A DNA stretch of 64,000 nucleotides, taken from the NCBI GenBank assembly GCA_031315865.1, contig JALDRJ010000002.1:2578001-2642000 (forward strand), given 5' to 3'. Under the pieces are notes generated by a model. The model saw only the letters and a list, made by a program, of their open reading frames with translations, did not search any database and was not told the DNA's origin. Of the stretch, positions 1 through 9,326 are shown piece after piece. Source of the DNA: Nitrospirales bacterium (lineage in GTDB: Bacteria > Nitrospirota > Nitrospiria > Nitrospirales > UBA8639). The first letter of the stretch is position 1, and each line of letters begins with the position of its first letter. Both the position numbers and the translations under genes were made by a program.

Positions 1-483
1 TGTGATGTTTCCTATTCCCCAAATGGCTGGTGTTAGGGAAAAGTCAGGTAGGTAACTAATTTCGTATGCCTGGTTAGATTACGGCGAAGAGGACTAATAA
101 AAGTTCAGTATTTTTGACCGAACTCTTTCATGTGTTTGAGTCAGAAGACTTCGAGCGGTTTACAGAGAACGGTAATGGGGAAACTCAGGAAGTGTATTGA
201 GATTATTCTTTGTCTTGATTATAGAAAACAGTCTGATAGTATCTGAAAGTTTAGACGTAGCATGCACGAATAAGAGAATGTAAGTCTTTCTTGAAGCTCA
301 GTTTTCGACTTGTAGCAGTCTGAGAAGATCTTGTGATTAACAGTTTTATATTTCCTTCTGTGACAATTCAACATACTGTTTCTTCTCTGGTAGTTATTCT
401 GAATCTAGGCATTCTTCGAGAGTTTCCATGACAATCGTAGTGAAGTGCGTAGAGCGTAATGAGAAATCGCGCGCGGCAACTTC
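1..483. other. gene-free left flank
   Basis: I see no convincing coding frame, RNA gene or terminator in this AT-leaning stretch. It presumably holds the promoter and leader of the gene starting near 484. The only open frame that reaches into it runs opposite to that gene's start and has no recognisable content. Confidence 0.5.
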
Positions 484-1710
484 ATGAAAGGCTACAAAAT
501 GTGGATTATTCTGAGTTTCGTTGTCATTGCCCTTGCATTTATCAGTTTTGAGTCCTGGGCTCGACATAAGACACATCTATTAAATCGTTCCGACCCTGCG
601 TTGTGGAACATCTTGTTTTATTCTTCTCAGATCCAGAAACAACCAAATCAAGAAATTTCCTTTCGTCTTTACGGGCCCATGGCAGAACTTCTCTTCTCGG
701 CAGACTTTCGGTTGAATAACTATGGATTTATCTCTCGCCAGGACTATGAGTACGAACGAGAAGCTAATGAGTTTCGCATCGTTGTGATTGGTGGTGAACA
801 AACAGCTTCAAGTGTTGCGAATATTTCCTGGCCTGATGTTCTCGAAGACGTACTGACTCAGCGCGACCCTCATATGGTTTATAAGGTTTTTAATATTGGT
901 TGGCCAGATGCCGGTCCGGAACATTACCTCAAGTATTGGGAAGAGGACGGGAGTCTCCTAAATCCGGACTTAGTCATCGTCAACTATGTGGAGACTGATT
1001 TTTATCGAACGATCAAAGGTGCACCGCTTCTGTATAAAGGACAGCCGGTTCGCCATAGTAAAATCGAATATAGGGTAGGGCGGGGAAGTAATGATGTGGC
1101 CTGGACTACGTCAGCGCACATTGGAGAATATAACGCTAATTCCTTCCGAGATTCATCGGTAGGAGCAGTGCATCCCTACGGATTTTTTGCCGAACGAGAA
1201 TTTATGAACGATCCGGCTCGTGTTCGCGAACTACAAGAACGAATCGTAGACGACATGATTGCTGGGTCACTTTCGTGCTGGGGGTGCTTAACCTTTCGAC
1301 TGCTGCAAGGCAAGAGACCCTTTGTGCAGGTTGTCACAGAGCGTTCCTTCGATCCTCCTCCGAGTCTTCCCTTAGATAAGCAAAAGATGATTCAATTTGG
1401 CGTAACGAATTTTGGAAAGTTGGTCGACAAAATTGACCACCTCATTATTACTCACAATTTCAATTACTTTGAAAAAAATACTCATTTTGAATTTACTAAA
1501 GCGATGTGTTCAGTGGAATCAAAAATCGAGGTGGTAGATATGCGAAAACGAGTTGCAGCTATGGTCGAAGATGACGAATTTCGTAGTTGGTATTTATTTC
1601 CACACATGCCTGAGAAATGGAGTGATTTGGGGCATCAAGCCTATGGAGCCATGATGGCTGATGTCGTGAAGGAATGGCGAGGTGGGAATCTAAAGATGGA
1701 CTCTTTTTGA
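484..1710 (+). CDS. SGNH-hydrolase-like envelope protein, probably catalytically degenerate
   Basis: 408 residues. An N-terminal hydrophobic segment (about residues 6-25) suggests a membrane-anchored or exported protein. The rest resembles the SGNH/GDSL fold: a first strand ending VVIGGEQT near residue 100 where family members have GDS, a middle block with NPDLVIVNY, and a C-terminal block FPH..., SDLGHQAYG near residue 380, as in the usual His/Gly end of the fold. The nucleophile serine position seems replaced (GGEQ instead of GDS), so the protein may not be an active esterase. A second ATG at 499 is an equally good start; neither has a strong ribosome binding site. The 3' end overlaps the convergent lipoprotein frame by 70 bases. 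Placement near an asparagine synthase suggests a cell-surface polymer role, but this is inference. Confidence 0.6.
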   Translation: MKGYKMWIILSFVVIALAFISFESWARHKTHLLNRSDPALWNILFYSSQIQKQPNQEISFRLYGPMAELLFSADFRLNNYGFISRQDYEYEREANEFRIVVIGGEQTASSVANISWPDVLEDVLTQRDPHMVYKVFNIGWPDAGPEHYLKYWEEDGSLLNPDLVIVNYVETDFYRTIKGAPLLYKGQPVRHSKIEYRVGRGSNDVAWTTSAHIGEYNANSFRDSSVGAVHPYGFFAEREFMNDPARVRELQERIVDDMIAGSLSCWGCLTFRLLQGKRPFVQVVTERSFDPPPSLPLDKQKMIQFGVTNFGKLVDKIDHLIITHNFNYFEKNTHFEFTKAMCSVESKIEVVDMRKRVAAMVEDDEFRSWYLFPHMPEKWSDLGHQAYGAMMADVVKEWRGGNLKMDSF

Positions 1711-2215
1711 CTTGTGAGTGAATTGGCGTCCCCCGCGTACGAACGGATTGGTTTGAGATAGTTCTGTGCTAGGTCTTTCCAAAACGGCATTTCCATGTCC
1801 GCCACTTTTTGATCAAGTAACACCATGAGCTGGCGGTCTCCTGCAACATCATAGGTCCCATAATATTGCATATGGGTCAAGACAGAAATCAACTGCACTT
1901 TATCAATTTCCCAATCGGTGGGGTGCTCCTTCAGCCTATCAGTCAGTACGGGAACCAACGGTGCTCCCTGCTTAGCTAGGACGACTCCCAGACCAAGATC
2001 ACGCGGATGTTTTCTCCTCAAAGCCTCCACATACAGATCCACCTGCTGCGCCAACGGATATCCCAGGATTGCCGCACGTTGTTCCGTCAAGGTTTTGCTT
2101 AAAAACGCGGTCGTGGTGGGATCGGGTGGGTCTGAGGGACAGCCACAGAGGACGACCAGCAATGAGAGCGACAGACAGGTTTGTTTTTCCAGGATCTGTA
2201 TACCCAACCGCTCAT
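1641..2215 (-). CDS. small lipoprotein, 5' end possibly frameshifted
   Basis: The frame carries a lipoprotein signal: a hydrophobic run, then LCGC with lipobox cysteine, followed by about 150 soluble residues of no family I recognise. Codons upstream of the signal continue open to 2399 but look non-coding. The only ATG in a sensible position (2215) lies in another frame, is preceded by GAGG, and encodes MSGWVYRSWKNK. It would join the lipobox frame if the five-A run at 2184-2188 had one more base, giving a textbook signal peptide. A TTG at 2207 is the alternative in-frame start and would give 188 residues. So this is either a sequencing or natural frameshift, or a weak-start gene. It converges with and overlaps the SGNH-like gene. 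Confidence 0.5.
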
Positions 2216-2586
2216 TACTTTGGGGTTGCCTCGCTGGTGTGAATTCTTGAATATCTTCTGATCTATGCCGCTTGCTGGGCGTTCGATAAAGATGTTTGGA
2301 TAGGTCTCGGAATTTGATTGCCCATAAATGATGGTGTTCACTATATCCACCACATAGTCCTTGATCAACCGATAGCAAACCCGGCCTCTCTTCATTCACA
2401 TTGTGTCATCGACAAATGGCCGATATTCGCGCTTTCCCACCTATTATGCGATTTCTACAGTATGACGGAGCAATGCCTTTGTTCCAGCTATGTCTAAGAA
2501 TATCTGTGTTCTCGGTGTTTTCGTATCTTTAACGGCATGGTATTCTCGGTTGATTAAATTTCATTGTATTCAGAATTGTGTCCATT

Positions 2587-4503
2587 ATGTGTGGAATCGC
2601 TGGGCGGTATAACTTTATTTCTGGCGCTCCTGTTCAGGAGGAAGGCCTGAGAAAGATGTGCAGACTCTTAGCGCATCGCGGGCCTGATGGGCAGGGGACA
2701 TATCAACAAGATGAGCTTGGACTTGGCCACCGGCGATTGGCTGTCATTGATTTGACAGATGCGGCTCAGCAACCAATGGTCAGCGGCAATGGTCAATATG
2801 TGATGACATATAATGGGGAGGTATATAACTTTCCTGAATTGAGAAAGAACCTTGAAGGTCTTGGACATCAATTTCGTTCTCAGAGCGATACTGAGGTGGT
2901 ATTGGTGGCTTATCAAGAGTATGGGGTGAACTGTATTGAGTATTTACGCGGGATGTTTGCATTTGCGATTTGGGATGCACACGAACGGCGTCTGTTTTTA
3001 GCGCGAGATCGAGTTGGAAAAAAACCTCTTTATTATCGCGTTCATCAAGATGGAATTTCTTTCGCCTCGGAACCCAAAGCTTTTCTAGGTGAACCTGACT
3101 TTCGCCCTGAAGTCAATCTTGAGGGGGTCGCTCATTATCTCACCTACCAGTATGTTCCTGCACCACATTCGGCATTTTTAGGTGTGCAGAAGCTTCCTCC
3201 TGCTCATTGCTTGATTGTGCAAGATGGCAAAATTTCTGTGAAACGGTATTGGAAGCTTTCCTATAGCACGTTGTTTCCTGGGTCGTTCGAAGATGCCCAG
3301 CAGGAACTGCTCGAGAAGTTGAAGGAGGCGATTCGTCTGCGTCTTGTCAGTGATGTCCCATTAGGGGCTTTTTTGAGTGGCGGGATTGACTCAAGTGTGG
3401 TCGTGGCATTGATGGCGCAATTGGGATTGGAGAATACGATTCAAACGTTTTCTATTGGGTTTGAACAGCAAGAATATAATGAATTAGCCTATGCTCGTCA
3501 GGTGTCAGAGCAGTATGGGACAGATCACCAAGAGTTTGTCGTGACGCCCCAGGCGACAGAAATTTTCGACAAGCTGGTGTGGTTTTATAATGAGCCATTC
3601 GCGGATTCCTCGGCGATTCCAACGTTCTATCTCGCAGAAATGACGAGAAAATATGTTACCGTTGCGTTGAATGGCGATGGTGGGGATGAAAATCTTTTTG
3701 GTTACGATCGGTATGTCGCGAGCATGTACGGAACATGGTTTGACCGCATGCCACAATCTTTTCGACAACTCATAAAACGCGGAACGAAACTCATTCCAGA
3801 ACCTCAAAAAACAAAAACTATCCTTGGCCGGATGAAACGGTTTGCCGCGGTCTTATCTGAGACACCGGATCGGCGTTATGGTCACTGGATATGTCATTTC
3901 GACCCTCTGATGAAAAAACAGATTTGTACGGAAGATTTTATTCGCGAAAGTGGAGTTGAAGATTCTTTATGGTTACTGAGCAAGGTATTTCACGAGTCAG
4001 ATGCAAAAGATTTCTTAAGTCAGATAGTCGATGCTGATGTGAACATGTATCTTCCTGATGATTTGCTTGTGAAAGTCGATATTTCGACCATGGCTCATGG
4101 ATTGGAAGCTCGGTCCCCATTCCTCGATCATCAGGTCATGGAGTTTTGTGCCAGTTTACCAAGCTCCATGAAGCTAAAGGGTTCTGCTAAAAAGTATCTT
4201 CTCAAAAAAGCCACAAAAGATTTATTGCCTTCTAATATTTTGAATAGACCAAAGATGGGGTTTGGTGTGCCCATCGATCACTGGTTGAGGAATGAGCTTC
4301 GAGATGTCGCCTATGATGTGCTGTTATCATCTCGTTTTGCGAACAGAGGCTTCTTCAAAACAGATGTCGTTGAACGATTGTTAAAGGAACACGTCAAGAA
4401 AGAAAAGGTCTGGCATTATCAGCTGTGGAATTTACTCATGTTGGAACTATGGTGTCGAATGTTTCTCGATAGAGAGTGGACGTTACGGCATTCAGTAGTT
4501 TGA
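2587..4503 (+). CDS. asnB: asparagine synthase (glutamine-hydrolysing)
   Basis: 638 residues from the ATG that places the catalytic cysteine at position 2 (MCGIAG); an upstream GTG at 2578 would bury it, so 2587 is preferred. The N-terminal class-II glutaminase domain shows HRGPDG and the LGHRRL strand. The C-terminal synthetase domain carries the pyrophosphate-binding loop SGGIDSS and an NGDGGDENLFGY segment. The enzyme transfers glutamine ammonia to aspartate with ATP. Length and the long C-terminal region match the AsnB enzymes found in polysaccharide and exosortase loci, so a role in amidating a surface polymer is possible beside simple asparagine synthesis. No partner overlaps it. Confidence 0.93.
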   Translation: MCGIAGRYNFISGAPVQEEGLRKMCRLLAHRGPDGQGTYQQDELGLGHRRLAVIDLTDAAQQPMVSGNGQYVMTYNGEVYNFPELRKNLEGLGHQFRSQSDTEVVLVAYQEYGVNCIEYLRGMFAFAIWDAHERRLFLARDRVGKKPLYYRVHQDGISFASEPKAFLGEPDFRPEVNLEGVAHYLTYQYVPAPHSAFLGVQKLPPAHCLIVQDGKISVKRYWKLSYSTLFPGSFEDAQQELLEKLKEAIRLRLVSDVPLGAFLSGGIDSSVVVALMAQLGLENTIQTFSIGFEQQEYNELAYARQVSEQYGTDHQEFVVTPQATEIFDKLVWFYNEPFADSSAIPTFYLAEMTRKYVTVALNGDGGDENLFGYDRYVASMYGTWFDRMPQSFRQLIKRGTKLIPEPQKTKTILGRMKRFAAVLSETPDRRYGHWICHFDPLMKKQICTEDFIRESGVEDSLWLLSKVFHESDAKDFLSQIVDADVNMYLPDDLLVKVDISTMAHGLEARSPFLDHQVMEFCASLPSSMKLKGSAKKYLLKKATKDLLPSNILNRPKMGFGVPIDHWLRNELRDVAYDVLLSSRFANRGFFKTDVVERLLKEHVKKEKVWHYQLWNLLMLELWCRMFLDREWTLRHSVV

Positions 4504-4605
4504 TCCAAGTGTATTTCGAGACTCTGGATTGACCCTGAGATATTGACTGATAAAGTGAACGATGGATTCATCAGTAGGAGGCTAAGAGAATTTGGAGTTT
4601 CGGAA

Positions 4606-6579
4606 TTATTTTACTTTCTGGCCTGGAGCCACCTCTTCCTTCAAGGTAAGGAGTCCTAACACCTCCTTGTCTCCGGCTGCTAAGACCATGCCCTGAGATT
4701 CCACGCCCATTAATTTGGCGGGTTTGAGATTGGCCACGACCACGATGGTCCGGCCAATCAGTTGTTCGGGTTCGTATGTCTTTCCGATGCCTGCGACGAT
4801 TTGTCTTCGTTCATTGCCGAGGTCTACCTGAAGCTTGAGCAGTTTGTTCGACTTGGGTACTCGCTCGGCTTCGAGTATTTTGGCAACTTTCAGTTGGACC
4901 TTCATGAAGTCTTCGATGGAGATTTGATCGTCAGTCGAGATGTCCGCTTGAGCCTTGGTCTCATCTGGAGAGGGCTGTGTCATACCACTCGATTTTTCAC
5001 TCACCTGGGTCTTCTCCTTTTGTTTTTGGTCTCTTTCGATTCGAGGAAAAAGAGCGGGGCCTTTGTGTACGGGGGCGCCGACCATGAGTTTCCCCCATGA
5101 AACCGTGTCTGAGAGGAGCGGCTGGGAAAAGTCGAGTGATAGACCGAGCTGTTCATTCATGGTTTGAGCGGTGGCTGGCATAAAGGCTGCGTTAGCTAAG
5201 CACAGAAAGCGTAAAACTTCAGCTGCATTGTACAGAACGGTGTTCAACCGTTCTCGCTGTCCAGAGTCTTTGGCAAGAACCCAAGGAGCCGTCTTGTCGA
5301 TATACTGATTGCCCAATTGAACGAGCGCCCAGATGTTTTCCAAGGCGCGATTACATTCAATTCGTTCCGGGGATAAATTGGACGGCAGGGTCGTGGCGAG
5401 AAGAGTTTCTGCAGCGGCTTGTAATTCGCGATCAAGGTGGTCTTCGGTCGTTGCCGGCTCAGGGATGACCCCGTTCGCGAACCGTTGTATTAAGGTAACG
5501 GTTCGGCTGAGCAGATTGCCGAGTCCGTTGGCCAGGTCGCTATTGGCGCGACCAATTAAGGAGTCTTGAGAAAAATCGCCATCTTGTCCAAAGGGAACTT
5601 CGCGGAGGAGAAAATACCGGAAGGTGTCGACCCCGTATTGCTCAACCATGAGATTGGGGTCCACAACATTCCCGCGGCTTTTTGACATTTTTTCACCTTC
5701 AACGGTCCACCAGCCATGGGCAAAAATGGTCTGTGGGAGGGGAAGGCCGAGGGCCATCAACATCGTCGACCAATAGACCGCGTGGGTGGTCAAAATGTCC
5801 TTGCCCACCAGATGGACCGTGGCTGGCCAATACCGGTCTATTGACGCGTTAGCCGGAAGATATTCGAGTGCTGAGATATAATTGCTGAGGGCGTCAAACC
5901 ACACATAGGTGACATAGTCATCATCAAACGGCAGTTCAATGCCCCAGGATAGCCGTGATTTGGGGCGCGAAATAGAGAGGTCTTCTAGGGGTTTCTCCAA
6001 GAATCCCAGGACTTCATTGCGCCGGGAAAGGGGACGGATAAAATGTTCATGCTGATGAATATGTGTCCGTAACGCTTCCTGATACCGACTCATTCGAAAA
6101 AAGTAATTACTCTCACTTAATTGCTCAACCGGTCGTTTGCAGTCCGGGCAGAGTCCATCTTCGACATCTTTTTCTGTCCAAAATCGCTCATCGTAGGTGC
6201 AGTACCATCCTGTGTACTCAGCCTTGTAGATCAAATCTTTGTCATAGAGCGTTTGAAGAAACCGCTGAACGACGACTTGATGCTGATGGTCTGTGGTACG
6301 TATGAATCCATCATGACTGATCGAGAGCTTTTTCCAGAGGTCTTGAAATTGGGGCATGAGCCGATCGCAGTGCGTTTTCGGGTCGATATTGGATTTCGCC
6401 GCGGCCTGTTGAACTTTCTGTCCATGTTCGTCCAGGCCCGTTAAAAAAAACACCTCCTGCCCTTGTAACCGTCGAAAGCGAGCCAGGACATCCGCGGCGA
6501 TCGTGGTATAGGCGTGTCCAATATGGGGAACATCATTGACGTAGTAAATGGGGGTGGTGATATAGAATGGTTGTGTCAT
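4606..6579 (-). CDS. metG: methionyl-tRNA synthetase
   Basis: 657 residues. Class I synthetase with the HIGH signature in PHIGHAYTT near residue 19 and KMSKSRGN near residue 298. A CPDC pair in the connective peptide is the remnant zinc knuckle. The last ~110 residues form a Trbp111-type tRNA-binding domain (IEDFMKVQLKVAKI onwards), joined by a Gln/Lys-rich linker. It charges tRNA-Met in the cytoplasm. It follows tmk and holB on the same strand, about 100 bases after holB, a conserved housekeeping neighbourhood. Confidence 0.97.
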   Translation of the reverse strand: MTQPFYITTPIYYVNDVPHIGHAYTTIAADVLARFRRLQGQEVFFLTGLDEHGQKVQQAAAKSNIDPKTHCDRLMPQFQDLWKKLSISHDGFIRTTDHQHQVVVQRFLQTLYDKDLIYKAEYTGWYCTYDERFWTEKDVEDGLCPDCKRPVEQLSESNYFFRMSRYQEALRTHIHQHEHFIRPLSRRNEVLGFLEKPLEDLSISRPKSRLSWGIELPFDDDYVTYVWFDALSNYISALEYLPANASIDRYWPATVHLVGKDILTTHAVYWSTMLMALGLPLPQTIFAHGWWTVEGEKMSKSRGNVVDPNLMVEQYGVDTFRYFLLREVPFGQDGDFSQDSLIGRANSDLANGLGNLLSRTVTLIQRFANGVIPEPATTEDHLDRELQAAAETLLATTLPSNLSPERIECNRALENIWALVQLGNQYIDKTAPWVLAKDSGQRERLNTVLYNAAEVLRFLCLANAAFMPATAQTMNEQLGLSLDFSQPLLSDTVSWGKLMVGAPVHKGPALFPRIERDQKQKEKTQVSEKSSGMTQPSPDETKAQADISTDDQISIEDFMKVQLKVAKILEAERVPKSNKLLKLQVDLGNERRQIVAGIGKTYEPEQLIGRTIVVVANLKPAKLMGVESQGMVLAAGDKEVLGLLTLKEEVAPGQKVK

Positions 6580-6683
6580 AATAATTACGATGATCTGTGC
6601 CGCATGTTCTTCATCATGTGAATAAAATTATGTGGCACATAGCACTTGGCAATACGACGGCGAACAGCGTTTACCCGTCGGTC

Positions 6684-7697
6684 TCATACTGGTTGAAAGG
6701 CCTCTTGCAAGTGAACAAAAAATTGTTCAAAGCGTAGTTGATGATTGAGATTTCTTTGCATCCCCTGTTCGATGTCGTAGAGCTCTTCGAGGAGATCAAG
6801 AATACGCTGCGAGGATGTTGTGTGGACAATTTTCTGAAGACGAGAACATTGGTGTTGGTGAAGGAGTTCGTCATGCGAAGATTGCGTGGCCACGAGTAGC
6901 AGATCACGAAGCCCCGACCATAACCAGAAGAGGGCTTCTGATGTCTGTCCTGATTTGGTCAGCGTTTCGGCTGATGCCAAGCTGTCTGTAATGGACCGAT
7001 CGGATTGTTCAAATAGAAGTGTGAAAAACTCTAGTTGCTTGTTTTTGGCAGCTTCGACGTCCAGGCTGAGAGCTTCTCCAATGCGGGCATTCGTCAATAG
7101 ACTGAGCAAGCGAGCATCGGGTTCGGAGAGTGTCCGGTGGCGCATAAGGTAGTTTATGGCGTCGGTTTGATGCGGTGGAGAAAATCGAATCGTAAGACAA
7201 CGGGATTTAATGGTCGAGAGCAGCGCCGACGGCCGAGCGGTGATGAGAATAAACAGGCAATGCTCTGGAGGTTCCTCCAGGGTTTTCAGTAAGGCATTGG
7301 CGGCCCCGATTGTGAGGCGATCGGCGTCGTCAATCAGGCAGATTTTTTTGTCTGCAAAAAGTGGTCGATAGATGACGTGATGTTCAATTTCACGTATTCG
7401 CTCGATTTTTATCTGCGGGTATTGGCCCTGGCTCTCATCCGGTTCAATGACCAACATGTCTGGATGGTTACGTGCGGCAATTTGGAGGCACGTTCGGCAC
7501 TGTCCGCAGGCATCTGGAGGAGAGGGGAGAGTATGAGATTCGCAATTCATGGCCTGGATGAAACGGAGAGCGGTCATGCCTTTTCCAATGGCTGGGTCTC
7601 CGACGAATAAGTAGCCATGAGCCAGGCGATTGGACGTGATCGCCCGGCGTAGCCATTCAATCTGAGTCGAGTGGCCGATGATGTCTTGAAATGGCAT
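6684..7697 (-). CDS. holB: DNA polymerase III delta-prime subunit
   Basis: 337 residues. AAA+ clamp-loader subunit: Walker-A-like GDPAIGKGMTA near residue 33, a zinc-binding cysteine cluster (CGQCRTC plus an upstream cysteine), Walker B region CLIDDADRL and the SRC motif (IKSRCLTIRF) that contacts neighbouring ATP sites. The C-terminal helical collar follows. It loads the beta clamp during replication. The start lies 19 bases downstream of the tmk stop, so tmk and holB are probably co-transcribed. Confidence 0.93.
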   Translation of the reverse strand: MPFQDIIGHSTQIEWLRRAITSNRLAHGYLFVGDPAIGKGMTALRFIQAMNCESHTLPSPPDACGQCRTCLQIAARNHPDMLVIEPDESQGQYPQIKIERIREIEHHVIYRPLFADKKICLIDDADRLTIGAANALLKTLEEPPEHCLFILITARPSALLSTIKSRCLTIRFSPPHQTDAINYLMRHRTLSEPDARLLSLLTNARIGEALSLDVEAAKNKQLEFFTLLFEQSDRSITDSLASAETLTKSGQTSEALFWLWSGLRDLLLVATQSSHDELLHQHQCSRLQKIVHTTSSQRILDLLEELYDIEQGMQRNLNHQLRFEQFFVHLQEAFQPV

Positions 7698-7716
7698 AGG
7701 TCACGTGTGCTGATAC

Positions 7717-8457
7717 TCAAGCCCGGCCTGATGGGGTTGAGGAACGGGTTTTGGTGATTCTTCGACGTGTGTTTTGAAAAAAGTCCATCACATGGTGTTG
7801 AATGGTTTTCCTGAGTTGTTCGGGACTTTCTTTTCCATTCATGATGACGATTCGGTCAGGCTCTTGATCGGCGAGCGATAAAAACCCTTTCCTGACACGA
7901 TTGTGAAAGGCCACAGATTCACGGTCAAGGCGATTTTGGTCTTGGCTCCGTTGGCGTCTCCTCAGCCCCTCTTTCACTGGGAGATCGAACAGGAACGTCA
8001 AGTCGGGAGTGAGTCCCTGGGCTACGAACGCACACATCGTTTTCAAGGTATCAAGTGGGAGTTTTCTCCCATAGCCCTGGTACGCCAGCGTCGAATCAGT
8101 AAATCGGTCGCAAATGACCACGGTGCCTCGGGCAAGAGCCGGGAGAATCTTATGAGTGACGTGCTGAGAACGTGCGGCAAGCACCAGTGCCGTCTCGCAT
8201 TCAGCGGTCATCTGTTCGGCGTCGTGCGTATTGGTTTGGTGATCGAGAAGCAAGGTCCGAATATGTTCGGCGTAGGTCGTTCCGCCTGGTTCTCGTGTCT
8301 CGAGCACTGAATATCCGAGTGAACGAAGCGTCGTATTCAGACGATGGCACTGAGTGGTTTTGCCTGATCCCTCAATGCCTTCAAATGTGAGGAAGATTCC
8401 TGACCTGACGTTTCGTCGTCGGATGGGTTGATTCCTCGTTTTCCGAATTTGCGCCAC
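7717..8457 (-). CDS. tmk: thymidylate kinase
   Basis: 246 residues. P-loop FEGIEGSGKTTQ near residue 27, the DRF motif followed by DSTLAYQGYGR in the dTMP-binding region, and a LID segment rich in arginine (GLRRRQRSQDQNR). It phosphorylates dTMP to dTDP, feeding both DNA synthesis and the dTDP-sugar pathway encoded a few kilobases away. The basic N-terminal 20 residues before the P-loop strand are longer than usual, so an internal start is possible. The C-terminal tail is also basic and extended. Confidence 0.95.
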   Translation of the reverse strand: MAQIRKTRNQPIRRRNVRSGIFLTFEGIEGSGKTTQCHRLNTTLRSLGYSVLETREPGGTTYAEHIRTLLLDHQTNTHDAEQMTAECETALVLAARSQHVTHKILPALARGTVVICDRFTDSTLAYQGYGRKLPLDTLKTMCAFVAQGLTPDLTFLFDLPVKEGLRRRQRSQDQNRLDRESVAFHNRVRKGFLSLADQEPDRIVIMNGKESPEQLRKTIQHHVMDFFQNTRRRITKTRSSTPSGRA

Positions 8458-8608
8458 GTCGGTGATCCTAATCTAAGTGGTTGAAAATCTCAAGAAAAGG
8501 CTTGCGGGCACATCGGGATGTTTGTAAGATGGCTTACGGGAACCCCGCAATTCCTGCCTGGCTCACGGTCAGTTTGGCTTGGGAGCGAGGCGTTGTGTCT
8601 CGTTGACG

Positions 8609-9304
8609 ATGTCACAATCATCTTTAAAGCGTTATTTTCTCACAGGATTACTCGTCATTACCCCGATTTGGGGAACAGTTCTTGTCCTCAAGACGCTGTT
8701 TGTGACCGTTGATAGCATTCTTGGAAATGTTCTGGCCGACTTGGTCATACAAGAATATTATTTCCCTGGATTAGGGATTATCGCGCTTTTTATTTTAATC
8801 CTTTTCGCTGGGATTCTCGCAACGAATATTCTTGGTAGGCGTATCGTCAAGCGCTGGGAGGGTTTTCTTGACCGTGTTCCCATCGTGCGAGGAATCTATG
8901 CCACGCTCAAATCCGTGATGGATATTCTGTCGTTCAAACAACGAGAAAAATATGACAAGGTCGTCATGATCCAATTTCCCAAGAATGGGAATTATTGTTT
9001 AGCGTTTGTGACCGGGGAAACACGGGATGAAGTCCAACGTCTGTCGACAGAGCCCCTCATTCATGTGTTCGTTCCAACCTCTCCCAACCCGACCTCTGGT
9101 TATTTCTTATTGGTTCCGGAGCATGAAGTGGTCCCAGTCGATCTCGAAGTCGAAGAAGCGATGAAACTGATTGTTTCGGGCGGTCTTTATTCCGCTGAAA
9201 AGCCTCCATCCGACAGACGAGAGACTGTACGACAAAAAACCCGGCCTTCGGTTCGACCAGATGTGGCGGATGTGTCCGATGTGAATGTCCCGACAGGAAG
9301 ATAA
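8609..9304 (+). CDS. DUF502 family membrane protein
   Basis: 231 residues from the ATG at 8609; an upstream start at 8579 would add an unlikely hydrophilic leader. Two membrane segments (about residues 8-33 and 45-70) precede the conserved RVPIVRGIYATLKSVMD stretch and a soluble domain ending in an Arg/Asp-rich tail. These features match the DUF502 family, whose function is not established. It is divergent from tmk and immediately upstream of glmU, which starts 22 bases later. Confidence 0.85.
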   Translation: MSQSSLKRYFLTGLLVITPIWGTVLVLKTLFVTVDSILGNVLADLVIQEYYFPGLGIIALFILILFAGILATNILGRRIVKRWEGFLDRVPIVRGIYATLKSVMDILSFKQREKYDKVVMIQFPKNGNYCLAFVTGETRDEVQRLSTEPLIHVFVPTSPNPTSGYFLLVPEHEVVPVDLEVEEAMKLIVSGGLYSAEKPPSDRRETVRQKTRPSVRPDVADVSDVNVPTGR

Positions 9305-9326
9305 AAGAAATGGCGCGAGTGCAACT

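Noticed and set aside
2099..2395. Separate 98-residue minus-strand gene overlapping the lipoprotein
   Set aside because: Only its internal ATG and the first dozen codons make sense, as the possible true start of the lipoprotein; the rest has no coding character.
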